DNA of 64,000 bases from Zonotrichia leucophrys gambelii (lineage: Eukaryota > Chordata > Aves > Passeriformes > Passerellidae), in contig NC_088179.1 in NCBI RefSeq assembly GCF_028769735.1, positions 1,612,001-1,676,000 on the forward strand. The letters are read 5' to 3'. The position numbers and the translations under genes were made by a program. The notes under the pieces are model-generated. The model saw nothing but the letters and a program-made list of their open reading frames with translations. It had not been told where the DNA came from and did no database searches. Positions within the stretch are counted from its first letter, which is position 1. Each line of letters starts with the position of its first letter. This document shows positions 49,751 to 60,235 of the stretch, in pieces.

Positions 49751-49907
49751 CGGAGATCTCGGCCTGGGGCACGCCGCTGAGGCTGAAGCCCTTGGCTCCA
49801 TACAGCTGCCGGACCTCGGCGCAGCTCCTCGCCTTGCTGCCGCTGTCACCGCGAGCCGGGGCGGAGGCGACACACAGCAGCCAAAATCCCCACGGGAAGA
49901 CACGCAT
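49751..49907 (-). CDS. GPC1: Glypican-1, coding exon 1 (partial gene)
   Basis: Glypican-1 is a GPI-anchored heparan-sulphate proteoglycan of the cell surface that acts as a co-receptor for FGF, Wnt and other ligands. The exon encodes 52 codons plus one base. Residues 1-20 form a signal peptide with a hydrophobic core (FWLLCVASA). They are followed by the mature N-terminus, with [16 protein letters not shown] at residues 28-43 and PQAEIS at residues 47-52. Cys29 corresponds to the first of the conserved glypican cysteines. As I recall the family, this block is closest to GPC1 and less like GPC4 or GPC6. The start ATG (49905-49907) has A at -3. The frame reaches a GTGAGT donor at 49745-49750 in phase 1, where the split glycine codon is expected in GPC1. 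The remaining exons lie beyond the left edge. Identity is strong by motif, without an alignment. Confidence 0.94.
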
Positions 49908-50178
49908 CCTTCTCCGCTGGCCCCGCCACCTGCCGAGCGAAGGGCAAAGCCAAGGTCCCGCGGCGCGGGGTGCGGCCCCTCCGCGGGCAGCCCCGGCGGG
50001 ACGGGCGGGCGAGGGCGGCGGGCGGGCGAGCCCCGGCTGCCCGCGGCGTGAGGGGAGAAGGCGCCGCCGAGTTCAGCCCCGGACGCCGCCGCGGCTCGAC
50101 CGAGGGGGGAGCAGAGATCCAAGTTCGGCCGCGCCGCTTCAGAGCCCCGGAGCGAGAGCGCGCTGAGGGCTTTTGTTC

Positions 50179-50193
50179 TTAGCGCGGCTGCAT
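50179..50193 (-). promoter_or_regulatory. Minimal upstream ORF in the putative GPC1 5' leader
   Basis: On the minus strand an ATG at 50191-50193 opens a 4-codon frame (Met-Gln-Pro-Arg) that stops with TAA at 50179-50181, about 270 bp before the GPC1 start. It is the only ATG on the coding strand between 50193 and the GPC1 ATG. It would matter only if transcription starts upstream of 50193, which the sequence does not settle. Confidence 0.35.
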
Positions 50194-50300
50194 CCCCGGG
50201 CAGTCCCGCCGCGATGCTGCCGGCTGCGGCGCCGCCGGGCCGGGCGGAGCGCGGCGGGGCGGGGCGCGGGGCGGGCTGCGGGGCTGCTCCGGCGGCGGGG

Positions 50301-50336
50301 CCGGGCCGGGCTGGGCTGGGCTGGGCTGGGCTGTGC
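50301..50336 (+). promoter_or_regulatory. G-quadruplex-prone GGGCT tandem run in the promoter
   Basis: A run of GGGCC/GGGCT pentamers gives at least five GGG tracts with 2-base loops on the plus strand, which is the template strand for GPC1. It lies next to the GC-box cluster. It fits the classical G3+N1-7 quadruplex pattern. Whether it folds in vivo or affects transcription is inference. Confidence 0.55.
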
Positions 50337-50720
50337 CGGCACCGCTCCACCTGCGCGCCGAGCGGCGGCGGGGCGGCTCCGGGCGGGCAGGGCTTCCCCC
50401 GCCGGACGTGGCATCACGCGGCCCGCGCCAATCCCGCGGCAGCCCCCGCCCCGCCCCGCGCCCCCGCCGCGGGCGCTGCGCAGCGCCCGGAGCCGCCGGA
50501 GCCCGGCCGGAGCGGCCCCGAGCATCGGCAAGCGGCCCCGAGCATCACCGAGCAGCCCCGGCCGGCGGGGCGCGCTCAGCCGCGGGGCCGCTCCCCGTCC
50601 TTCGGCAAGGACAGCGCGCTCGGAACCCCCCGTTCGTTCTTTGTCTGCGGCGGGGCCCCGGGGCTGAGCCTGAGGAGCCGGAGTTCCCCCGGCGGCTGGG
50701 AGACGGCCGCGCAGGAGACT

Positions 50721-52987
50721 GAAACCATTGCACACTTGGACCGGCGAGGAGAAAGCGGCTCAGCTGAGAGCCGGAGAGTCCCAGCAAGGTCCTGGGCAGA
50801 CTGAAAGTGCCCCTTTAAGAGCAGATGCGGGAAGAGAGGCAATTGTCTACGGCAGATTCTCAGCTTTGGAGTTTACTTCATACAGCAGCCTGCCAGCTCC
50901 TGAGCCTGGTGCTGTGCAGCTCTGCCTGCCGCGTTTTGAGCTGCTTGCCACGGAACTGAGGCGTGTGTGATCACCTGTGTGTCAGGCAATGCTCGTGTGC
51001 TTCCCCAAATGCGCCCGCAGGGTTTTGGCCACCGTCTGACTTGTTTCCTGACAGACAGAAGACCCAGCGATCGCTCCCGAGCCTTTGGAGAACAGTTGTT
51101 CTCTGAAAAAAGGGGAGGGAGTCTGCCCATGCCTCGGCTGGAGCACTTGTGTGGGCTTAAACCTTACAACATAGCAGAAACCCCACACATAAACACCATC
51201 ACTGTGCCCCCCCCAAAACGCAGCAAATTTTATCAGAGATTGTAGCTTTTGGACTAGTCAGCCACCCAGATGTGCAAAACTACACGGGAAACTGGTATTG
51301 TTCATCCCGTTGCTTCAGAACTGCTTGTTCTGAGGGATGGGAGAAGTGACTGCAAAGTAGGAGCCACGGGGAGTGGAAGGGGGGCAGTAGGGAAAAGTTG
51401 CTTTTCTATTAAATTACCCCATGATTTCCTCTTAAATCTTCCTAATTAGATTCATCTATGAGATGCGACAAAGCAGATGGAAAGGACAGGGAAAATCCTT
51501 GCAAAGACAGGGAGAATTTTGTAATGAAGATCATGACTGAGGTGACACATCAGTACTACCAAAAGTTAACAGCTTTGAGTCAGATACACCCATACAGTCC
51601 AAATCTGAATTCTCTCACAGATGACACTGTGCCTTTTGGCCTCTGGCATCATCTCTCAGTGATGCACAGTTCAGAAACCCGAGGCTCACAGAGTCCCAAA
51701 ATACACCTCAGCTTGGAGCTTGCTTTGGGAGCTTTCTGGAATGTAAAATACTGTTGTTACTGGAGATATGTGGGGGAAAAATCTGCCTTGGAGAAGCCTG
51801 ACTTACTCTGTTTTTAAATGAAAACGCTTTTGTAAATGCAAAAGTACTGCGCACATAAGAGATTCCAAGTAGGTTATGTGGCACGAGGTTATTTCAGCCT
51901 GTATTCCTGGGGATTTATTTTAATTTTATAGCCATGGCCCTTTCCTCTCCCCAGGCTTTGAACATCTCACTTGAAGACCCATGTCAGAGGTCTCATCTAA
52001 CTAATCCGAATACAACAAGGGCAGAAAACAAGCAGCAGAGGAATCTGTACCTACATTGTTCCTCCTCTTGGAAAACCAGAGTGAAAACCAAACACTTGCA
52101 GACACACGGGTAACAAACAACAGTCTCACTTGAGTCTGTTGAGGGGAATGAACTCCAGGAATGCAAACTCCAAAGAGACAAAGTACTTGATAGAGAAGAA
52201 AGGCAGAGTCATAAACCTTTTATCTGGTTTGGCTGCACAGAATGACTTGGGGTGGGTGACACAGGAGACCAAAATAGTTCCCAATTTCCTCTTTTCCTTC
52301 TCAAAGCCAGGGATTGGATACTTATTGCCAATGTATACGGAGTGCTTGCTTTCAGCTCTGCCTGTAGTGACTTTGGGGAAGCTCCCTGTGAGCTGTGCCT
52401 GCACCCCAAGGTTGCAGCACAAAGCTCTGAGCACTCACACAGCTGCTCATTGGGGACTGCAGCCCTTGGGTTCTGCCCTTGGAGCCATCACCTGAGCTAT
52501 AGATCATTTCACAGGCCAGACTACTTCCCTTTTTCCCATACACCTCAGTTCCCCCAGAGTATTTCCCTTCTTCCCATACCCCTCAGTTCCCCCTCTGGGT
52601 GACGGTGCATGCGTCAGGGCTGGGGTCACGTTGCTGCTGCTGGGAGAGCACAGCTCGCTGGCTGCTGTTCCCTGCTGAGACACCAAACTCCAGCCCAGCA
52701 CAGCCACACTGCTGGCTCCCAGCCTCTTCTCACAGCTACAGCTGAGCTACACGCTCTGCTGCAAACAGCCATCAGGAGACCACCAGCAGGTCACTTAACT
52801 CTAAACACAAAGGGTGCTTCTTACCTAGCCACCTGCATTTGGGATGCTCACATACTATCATAATGAGGAGCTTAATAAGTAGACAAATTTAAAATGAACC
52901 CAAGCTGATACGAGCTATTCAAGAGAAAAGATAGCTGCAAGTCTGTGCCGGATCCAGTCCTGAGCAAACAAATCTTAAATGGTGAGG
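50721..52987. other. GPC1 upstream flank, proximal
   Basis: Leaves the CpG island and becomes AT-rich by about 51250. No divergent first exon with a convincing splice donor is visible on the plus strand. A short tandem (TTCCCATACMCCTCAGTTCCCCC) occurs twice at about 52532-52593. Confidence 0.5.
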
Positions 52988-53425
52988 TGTGGTATTTTTG
53001 GGGTCCCTCAGACAGAGGAGGAATTGAGAATCTGACTCCATGTTCTTAGAAGGCTAATTTATTATTCTATTCTATTCTATTCTATTCTATTCTATTCTAT
53101 TCTATTCTATTCTATTCTATTCTACTACACTAAAACTATACTAAAGAATAAAGATACTTACAGAAGGCTTAACAAGATACTAATAAAAAACTCTCCAGAG
53201 TCCTGACACAGCCTGACTGTGGTTAGTCATTAAGTAAAAACAATTCACATGAAACCAATCAAATATGCACATGTTGGATAAACAATCTCTAACCACATTC
53301 CAAAGCAGCAAAACACAGGAGAAGCAAATGACACAACATTGTTTTCATTTTTCTCTGAGGCTTCTCAGTTTCCCAGGAGAAGAAATCCTGGCAAAGGGAT
53401 TTTTCCAGAAAATATGACACTGACA
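52988..53425 (-). mobile_element. LTR-like element, subfamily 2, carrying an (ATTCT)n expansion
   Basis: A minus-oriented copy running from TGTCAGTGTCATATTTTCTG (right end) to CAAAAATACCACA (left end). The AT-rich TATA-like part is replaced by a 60-bp pentanucleotide array at 53064-53124, which accounts for the extra length. It lies about 3 kb upstream of the GPC1 start. Confidence 0.8.
53064..53124. repeat. (ATTCT)n microsatellite
   Basis: Twelve nearly perfect pentanucleotide units inside the minus-oriented LTR-like element. Confidence 0.95.
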
Positions 53426-55543
53426 ATGAGTCATGTCTCATTTTGCTGTTAAGTTTTATACACATGCAGGGTTTGACCTAGGCACATTTTAAGTAAATTG
53501 AAATAAACATCTTCAAAGTGTCATGATGAAAATGTATTTTTGGCATCCATTGTAAATTGGATTGTCTATATCTGAGGACCAGATCCAGTCTCTGAACATC
53601 CTCAGCTAAAAGAATGGAACTTGGCAAAAAGTAAACAAAAGATTGTCCAAAAACAGTCAGAAAGAGCTAGAACTGGGAAAGATACGAGAAGGCAGAGTAA
53701 AACACAAAGATGAGTAGACAAAATGCAGAGGAGGCAAAAAGCACACAGCCAGGCAGCAAGATAGCCAGGGGAAGACAGAAAATCCATCCTGCTCTGGAGA
53801 TCACCTCTTGACAGTCCCGACAAAAAGCACTGCCCACTGAAAAGCTGACCCAAGCATTATGAAGCAAGAAGGATGAAGAAGAGCCAAATCATCTGGCACG
53901 AGTGGGGAAAGCTACCCTTAACAAACAAGAAATGAACAGAGAGGCTTTCTACAACCTCTGTTTTCACAGGGATGTCTTTGTTTCTCTAGCACTTTCCAAA
54001 ACTTTTGCAATGCAGTGGACCCGCCTCTCTTTTTCACCTTGATGCAAGTCAAGAACTGTACAGGCAGCAATGCAATTACGCCCACCAGGCTTCCAGCTGG
54101 CTCCAAAATGGACCTATGCTGAGTTACAGCAACCTGGAGTCTGACAGCAAAACCTAAACAGGAAAAAACAGAGATTTTTTCAAAATTGCCCTGTATCTTT
54201 GATGCCCCACAAAAGAACAGGGTGTTCTCCCTTGAATTCAGTGGAGTTTCTACTTTTTTTCCCCTATGTGTCAAGTGCAAAATTCACACAGAGTGGGGAG
54301 AGAGGAAGGAAAAGAGATGGGCAAAGCCTGACTGGGCTACAGCTTCCTCACTCCTCCCAGCCTCATGGAATGAAACCCTCTGCCCTTCCCCTTAGCCAGT
54401 TCCATGATACTTTTGATTCTCTGGCAGCATCAGCAAACCTGGCACCTTTAGATTAAAAATCTTCATCAAAGCAGGACTATGTCAGTGCCTCTTGTGCCCA
54501 GTTCCTTTAATCCCTGCAGAAGCTGTTTCCTGCAGGATTCATGAAAGCCCCTGCCCCCCCAACACTGGCTGGTGTTCAGCAGAAGCTGGACATGTGTTTT
54601 GCTGAATCAAATCTAATTAAGTTATTCAGAGGATTTACTAGATTACACCTTGCTATCTGCAGCTTCTTACTTCTTCACTGGCTCTCCCTCCAGTGGAAAT
54701 GTGACATCTCCTCCTCCCCTCTGCTCACATTCCCCCAGGAAGCTTTCCTGACGTGCACAAACAGCACGTGCCTGGTTGTTTTGATCACCAAAAATATCAG
54801 ATCAATCCCTTCAAATTGCTGGGGCATCCATAAATCCAGCTTGATCTCAGTTGACTTTGTAAGACACCAAAATACCAAGACATTTTGGGATTTGTGTGCT
54901 CGGATTAATTAATCAGGGATAGCATTGATGTACAGAACTGGGGATTCTTCCCAGGTCTTGAGGGAGCCAGACTGAGGCCCCAGGGCAATGAAAATCCCAA
55001 TTCTGGCTGTGGGGAGCAGAGGAAGAGGGGCTGCACAGAGCACAAGTGCAGCAGTGTACGCCAGGGCTGGCCAAGCTGCTCTTTGACCTTTGGTGGAACA
55101 GACAGATTCCCTTCAAATGGAATTTTCATTTCCCCAGTGTGGGTAGCACTAGGAATGTTAGGAACAACTAAGTAATTTCAGTCAGAGAAACGGACTAATG
55201 CAGGTAATTGCCACTCTGTGCTGTGTTTTGAATTGAACCACACAATTTTATAGCAGCGACTTAAAGGAATGTATTGCTTAATGACTCCACCCTGCTAGAC
55301 TGTACTTGTATTATATAAGAGTCAGAGATTTCCCAGCAGAAAGAAGTCTTAAAGGCCAAAAAATAAAATAAATGCCATAAACTTGTTAGAGAAACTGCTG
55401 TGAATTGGGTCTGCCCCAGGAAGTACATTTCATCCTTTCTGGGAAATGTCAGTAAAGCTTTTCCCACTCTCGAAAACATAGACATCAATGAACAAAGAAT
55501 ATGGGCATGGCACTTGAATGTGATTTATGTTTGATAAGGAGAG
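53426..55543. other. Upstream flank, no feature seen
   Basis: Unique-looking. Small open frames only. Confidence 0.55.
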
Positions 55544-55550
55544 CTTTGAT

Positions 55551-55965
55551 TGTCACCATCATATTTTCTGAAAAACCCTCTTTGCCCAGGATTCTTCTCC
55601 TGGAGAAGCCTCAGAGAAAAAAGAAAACAATATTATCTCATTTGCTTCTCCTGTGTTTTGCTGCTTGGAATGTGGTTGGAGATTGTTTATCCAACATGTG
55701 CATGTGATTGTTTGACTGGTTTCATGGGAATTATTTTGACTTAATGACCAATTATGGTCAGGCTGTGTTGGACTCTGGAAAGAGTAATGAGTTTTTCATT
55801 ATTATCTTTTAGCCTCCTTTAAGTATCCTTTCTGTATTCTTTAGTATAATTTTAGTATAGCATCCTTTTATATAATATAATATAATAAAATAATAAATTA
55901 GCCTTCTAAGAACATAGAGTCAGATTCATTCCTTCCTGCCACAGGGGACCCCAGAAAATACCAGA
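55551..55965 (+). mobile_element. LTR-like element, subfamily 2, with 7-bp flanking repeats
   Basis: A 415-bp copy, starting TGTCACCATCATATTTTCTG and ending CCCCAGAAAATACCAGA, flanked on both sides by CTTTGAT (55544-55550 and 55966-55972). It aligns along its length with the minus copy at 52988-53425. The polyadenylation-like AATAAATTAGCCTTCTAAGA lies near 55900. Confidence 0.83.
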
Positions 55966-56376
55966 CTTTGATAGTATGAAATGGCACAAAATGGCCCCCA
56001 AAACTAGATGAGAAATGTGTCATTTCAGCATGCCCCTATGGCGATGTACAGAAGATTCCTTCCCACTTCCTACAAAAGCTGCAATCAGAAGACTTCCTCT
56101 TATACTTCAAGAAGTTATATCCTGAACCTAACTGGTTTTGAAAGAGATTTTTCAGGTAAAAATCCCCCCTCATTCTCATTGTCACCTGTCTGTGGCACTG
56201 GCTGAGGAAAACAGGAGCAGGAACACTCTCTGTTCCTGGGAATGCCAGCTCAACACGAGCAGGAACACTCTCAGGGAATTCCAGCTCAACACCTGTTCCT
56301 GAGCACTGCTCCAAGGCAAATGGGTGTGGGAAAAGCAGCCCAGACTTCTTTGAGAAGAAAAAGTTGAGAAGAAAAG

Positions 56377-56747
56377 CTCATTTTGATAACCCACATTAAC
56401 ATTTCCAAATTTCTTTATAAAGAAAAGGATGCTCTTGTTTCACTTGGAAACTCAATCAGCCTCTAATAACTAAGGTTTATATTCACCTCATATTGGGAAG
56501 AAACAAACAGAGTCCTCTTTGAGGGAAGAAAAAAAAAAGAATACTTTGTGAGCTGGCAGTCATTGAAAGGACTCAAAGCCACACAATCTGGCCCTCATTT
56601 TAGTCTCAAACCTGAATCTGTGATCAAGTCTGCTGAAGGTGCAAACATCAGTCACACCAGAACACTATGGATGCAAGGTTATTATATTGTAAGCTTTTTC
56701 TGGTTTAACTCTGACAGGGGAAAATAGGGGAGACTGGAAAGTGAAGA
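56377..56747 (+). repeat. Left arm of long inverted repeat 2
   Basis: This arm of about 370 bp matches the reverse complement of 58541-58917. Over the central 250 bp I estimate about 94% identity. The main differences are a short insertion in the right arm near the TTTAACTCTGACAGG stretch and divergent sequence around 56455-56475. The arms resemble no repeat family I can name. Confidence 0.92.
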
Positions 56748-58540
56748 AAATAAAAAGTGTAGAGTCAAAACATGGGCATCTGGCATCCCTAATGGAACTT
56801 CTGAGCTGGCACTTTATCCTCAGCTGTTGCTACATTAAACACCACAGAATAAAGCACTTCAGTGAATTAATAAAATCACCTTGAGTTCTGCTCAAGGTTG
56901 TATTTTTTCCCCCCTCACATTCAGTTAGGTACAACATAACCTGTTTTTTTAGGGAAACTGACTGTGAGGAAACATGGACAGGGCTGGACTAAAAGCACCC
57001 AACACCTCAGCTCGGAGCAGAGGCTCTCCCACTCCATAAACTGCAGCTGGTGTCAGAGCAGGTAAGCCTGGCTCAGCACAGGTAGCTGGCAGGACAGCTC
57101 AGCAAATGCTGGGCAGCTTTCCACACACAGGGGAGAAAATCTGACCTGCAGTTTGGAGCTGTGTCCTTCCCATGCACTGGTAGTGAGATAATTACCAGGT
57201 GACACACATTTGTAGTGTGTGCCAGCTTCACTGCTGATGTAGCTGCACACGAGCAGAGGAACAGCTGGAATGGGCCAGTGTGGTTTTCATCCTGTGCATT
57301 TTGTAGCACAAAGACAGTGAATGCAGCTGCTGTGGCTGTGTCATCTCAAAGGTGCTCCAGGACCAGGCCCTCAGCAGTGATGGCAGTGCAGGTGCAGCAG
57401 CTCATCCTGGCTCAGATTAGGAACCTTTAATTAAACATCCTGATGGAATGTTACTGTTTCTTTGCTCAGCACTGCACTGAAACCCAGTGCTGGATTTCTT
57501 CAAAATGCCAGACAACACAAACCCATCTTCTTAAGATTAAAAATAGAGCTCTTAATCTGATTTAATTTCCTCAACCTGCTAGATGCCAGAGAGAATGAAT
57601 ACAAGGAGATGCAGAGACATGGGGTGTTGGAAATGACAGAACTCACCAGGACACTCAGTTCCTTTCCACAGGTGTTCAGTTGGTTACTTGGTGTGTTTTT
57701 ACAGTGCTGCTTTTGAGCACAGCCATAAAGAGAAATTGCCTGTGATAGTTATGTATTTTCACACCACATACACAATTTTGTGTTAGGAAGGACTTTCCCT
57801 CTGTGGCTAAAGGAGCAAAGCTTCATTCCCCTGCCTCTATTGCAGCAGATGCCAGGGACATGGCTTTTTAAAGCATTTTAAATAGAGGTTGGTGGACTGG
57901 GGGACCCTGGAGCACACTTTCAAATCTTCCTTGCTGCCTCACAAAAGCTGAGCAGTTAGGTGCAATGACTCACTCACACTGACATTTTTGGGAGAGAATG
58001 ATGCCTTTTATAATAATAACATTGATATTCCTCCATTGATGTCTCAACACTAGCTAATTTAGAAAAGAAACATGTAGTGCAAGGTTGAAAGGTCACAGGC
58101 CAGCCAAAGAACTCATGAGATCATGGGACCATGAAAGAGGCTTTGGCTTTAAAATAAAATACCCTTTTTTCTTTTTCTTTCCTTTTTTTTTAAGGAAGAG
58201 AAAACTTTTCTGAAAGGCCAGGAATTTGATCTGAGCTCTTCTTTCACATACTGTACAAATAAAAACTACAATGCAGAACTACTTGGGGGGGTTCAGTAGA
58301 GTTTATCTCCAGAGGTCACTTTAATCTATATTGAGTAGAGAAATAGAGGGAGAAGGAAGGACCCACATTCACTTTTAGAAAGCTGTCAGACCTGTCTTTT
58401 AGCTCTGATGTTACCATTGTCAAGCCAATAACCTTCTTAGATTATTGTCCCCACAGTCTAGTGGGGACTCTGCAGCATAGTGAGTGTGAAATTAAATTAT
58501 TAAATATTGGATTATTTGTGGCTGTTGTGTTCTACTCCTT
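56748..58540. other. Spacer of long inverted repeat 2
   Basis: 1.8 kb between inverted arms. It has no recognisable transposase or other coding domain and no named repeat. Confidence 0.6.
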
Positions 58541-58917
58541 TTTCCAGTCTCCCCTATTTTTCCCCTGTCAGAGTTAAAGGAAAAGATAAACCAGGAAAAG
58601 CTTACAATATAATAAACTTGCATCCATAGTGTTCTGGTGTGAATGATGTTTGCACCTGCAACAGACTTGAACACAGATTGAGGTTTGAGACTAAAATGAG
58701 GGCCAGATTGTGTGGCTTTGAGTCCTTTCAATGACTGCCAGCTCACAAAGTATTCCTTTTTTTTCTTCCCCCAAAGAGGACTCTGTTTGTTTCTTCCCAA
58801 TATGAGGTGAATATAAAACTAATTACAGCCTGAGACTCTTTCAGTTTCAGTGAAACAAGAGCATCCTTTCCTTTATAAAGAAATTTGGAAATGTTAATGT
58901 GGGTTATCAAAATGAGT
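58541..58917 (-). repeat. Right arm of long inverted repeat 2
   Basis: Inverted partner of 56377-56747, separated from it by about 1.8 kb. An antisense frame of 102 codons overlaps the arm but shows no recognisable domain and is taken as chance. Confidence 0.92.
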
Positions 58918-59547
58918 TTGCAAAAACAGGAGAGGCCTAAAAGTACTGTGTTTCCTCTTCCTTCCAGTGCAGCAGCTAACAAATATTATTTGTTGATGCA
59001 ATATATATAGTCTATATATCTTTAGTATGAGAATTTGTTATTAAACCAATTAGGCACAGAGTGCTTTCATAACTATAGCTGCTCAAAATGAAAAAGACAA
59101 AGTGGTTTCCTAATGGAACATGTAGTTGATAAGAGAAGAAATTATTCTTTCATGTTTTCAGATATTAAGAAAAGAAAGACTAGCTCCTACAATGAAGCAG
59201 CATAAATTATCCTTGCTGTCCTCCCAAACTTGCATAATCAAATGCTTAATTCTTCTGCTTTCTTGTTTCTATAACATTAACAAGGTCCATAAAGTCTGAG
59301 GTAACCAAGTCTAAGTCACCTGTAAAGCTCACTGAGCATTGAGAAGAATTTATCACCCTCTTAGAAACAGCAGGGATTTGCTTAGCCAGGGAAGGGCTTG
59401 TGCTGGATCCCAGCACATCCAGAGCTCTCTGCTCACAAGGAGCCTGACCCAGTGTCACAAGGGAGAGCTTTCTGAAGTCTCGGTCTGCCTGTTCCTCCTG
59501 ACTCCAGCCTGCTGGAACAGGAGACTCCCTCCTGACCCTTGGCACAA
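58918..59547. other. Upstream flank, no feature seen
   Basis: AT-rich; nothing recognised. Confidence 0.55.
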
Positions 59548-60146
59548 TGTCCTGGGTTGGAAGATTTAGCTGGGGGTTTGTATTCTATCCCCACCTGTCA
59601 GAGCTGGGGCAGTTCTCTGCTGTCCATGGGCAGTTGTTTCTTTATCTCTCCCACAGCCAACCCTCCCTCCAGGAGATCTCTGCTGTCCATGGCCACTGAG
59701 TGTCCCTGCAGGGCTGATCCAATCCCAGCATCCCATGGGGAGATGCTCCGCCCAGGGGAGGAGCCAAGCATTCCTACCTGGATCCAATCTGAGCCTGGCC
59801 CAGCACAGCAGCCTTTGCCCCCTGCATTGCCAGAGGAGCAGCTTTCTGCTGCCCTGCATGGCCAGAGGGAGCCCAGGCCCATCTGCAGCAGCCCTGGAGC
59901 TGCAGAGGAAAACTCCCCCCTTGTGCAGGATCCGTGCTGCAGCAGAGCCACAGCTGGCACTGCAGGAGGGCTGAGCCCCCATGGATGGGGCTGGGACACC
60001 CCCTGACACACAGGGGGCAGGGACTGCTCTCACTCTGGCAGGGTTGGTTTGCATTACTGTATTTTAATTTTATTCCCTAATAAAGTACGGTTATTCCTTA
60101 TTCCCACATCTTTGCCTGAGAGCCCTTTAATTTCAAAATTATAACA
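59548..60146 (+). mobile_element. ERV LTR (599 bp) upstream of GPC1
   Basis: It runs from TGTCCTGGGTTGG to ATTATAACA. It has a TATA-like TGTATTTTAATTTTATTCCC, an AATAAAG polyadenylation signal near 60080, and a GC-rich U3-like body that gives chance open frames on both strands. It is immediately followed by ATTTGGTGGGAGGGG, where a retroviral primer-binding site would sit. The flanks show no target duplication, so it is not a simple solo LTR. Confidence 0.72.
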
Positions 60147-60235
60147 ATTTGGTGGGAGGGGATTTACACTTTCCACTTCAGGGGAGGCTCCTGCCTTCCT
60201 TAGCAGACACCTGGCTGTTCAAACCCAGACACACA
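60147..60235 (+). mobile_element. Possible ERV primer-binding site and leader stub
   Basis: TTTGGTGGGAGGGGATTT follows the LTR terminus by one base. TGGTG-type starts are seen in primer-binding sites. About 70 bp more looks like leader before the sequence becomes unrecognisable. No gag, pol or env similarity follows. The right boundary is a guess. Confidence 0.4.

Larger units (their letters stand above)
49490..50720 (-). promoter_or_regulatory. GPC1: CpG island and likely GPC1 promoter/5' UTR
   Basis: About 1.2 kb of very GC-rich, CpG-dense sequence surrounds exon 1 and extends about 800 bp upstream of the ATG, in sharp contrast to the AT-rich flanks. It contains GC boxes of the GGGGCGGGGC type at 50256-50265, a mirrored cluster near 50445-50460, and a CCAAT box at 50428-50432. 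There is no obvious TATA box. This is typical of a broad CpG-island promoter. The exact transcription start cannot be read from sequence alone. The interval between the ATG at 49907 and the GC boxes near 50256 is the best guess for the 5' UTR. The opposite strand has long open frames here, but they are GC-rich artefacts. Confidence 0.85.

Noticed and set aside
49430..50735. Many long open frames on both strands in the CpG island (for example 306 codons on minus, 199 on plus)
   Set aside because: High GC content removes stop codons. Only the frame starting at 49907 has a signal peptide, family match and splice donor.
60005..60022. CACAGGGGGCAGGG as a second CTCF-like site
   Set aside because: The 5' half of the core mismatches at several positions and it lies in an LTR body; much weaker than the 43957 site.
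59539..60054. Frames of 155 (+) and 162 (-) codons
   Set aside because: They lie within the LTR U3-like body and overlap on opposite strands with no domain.
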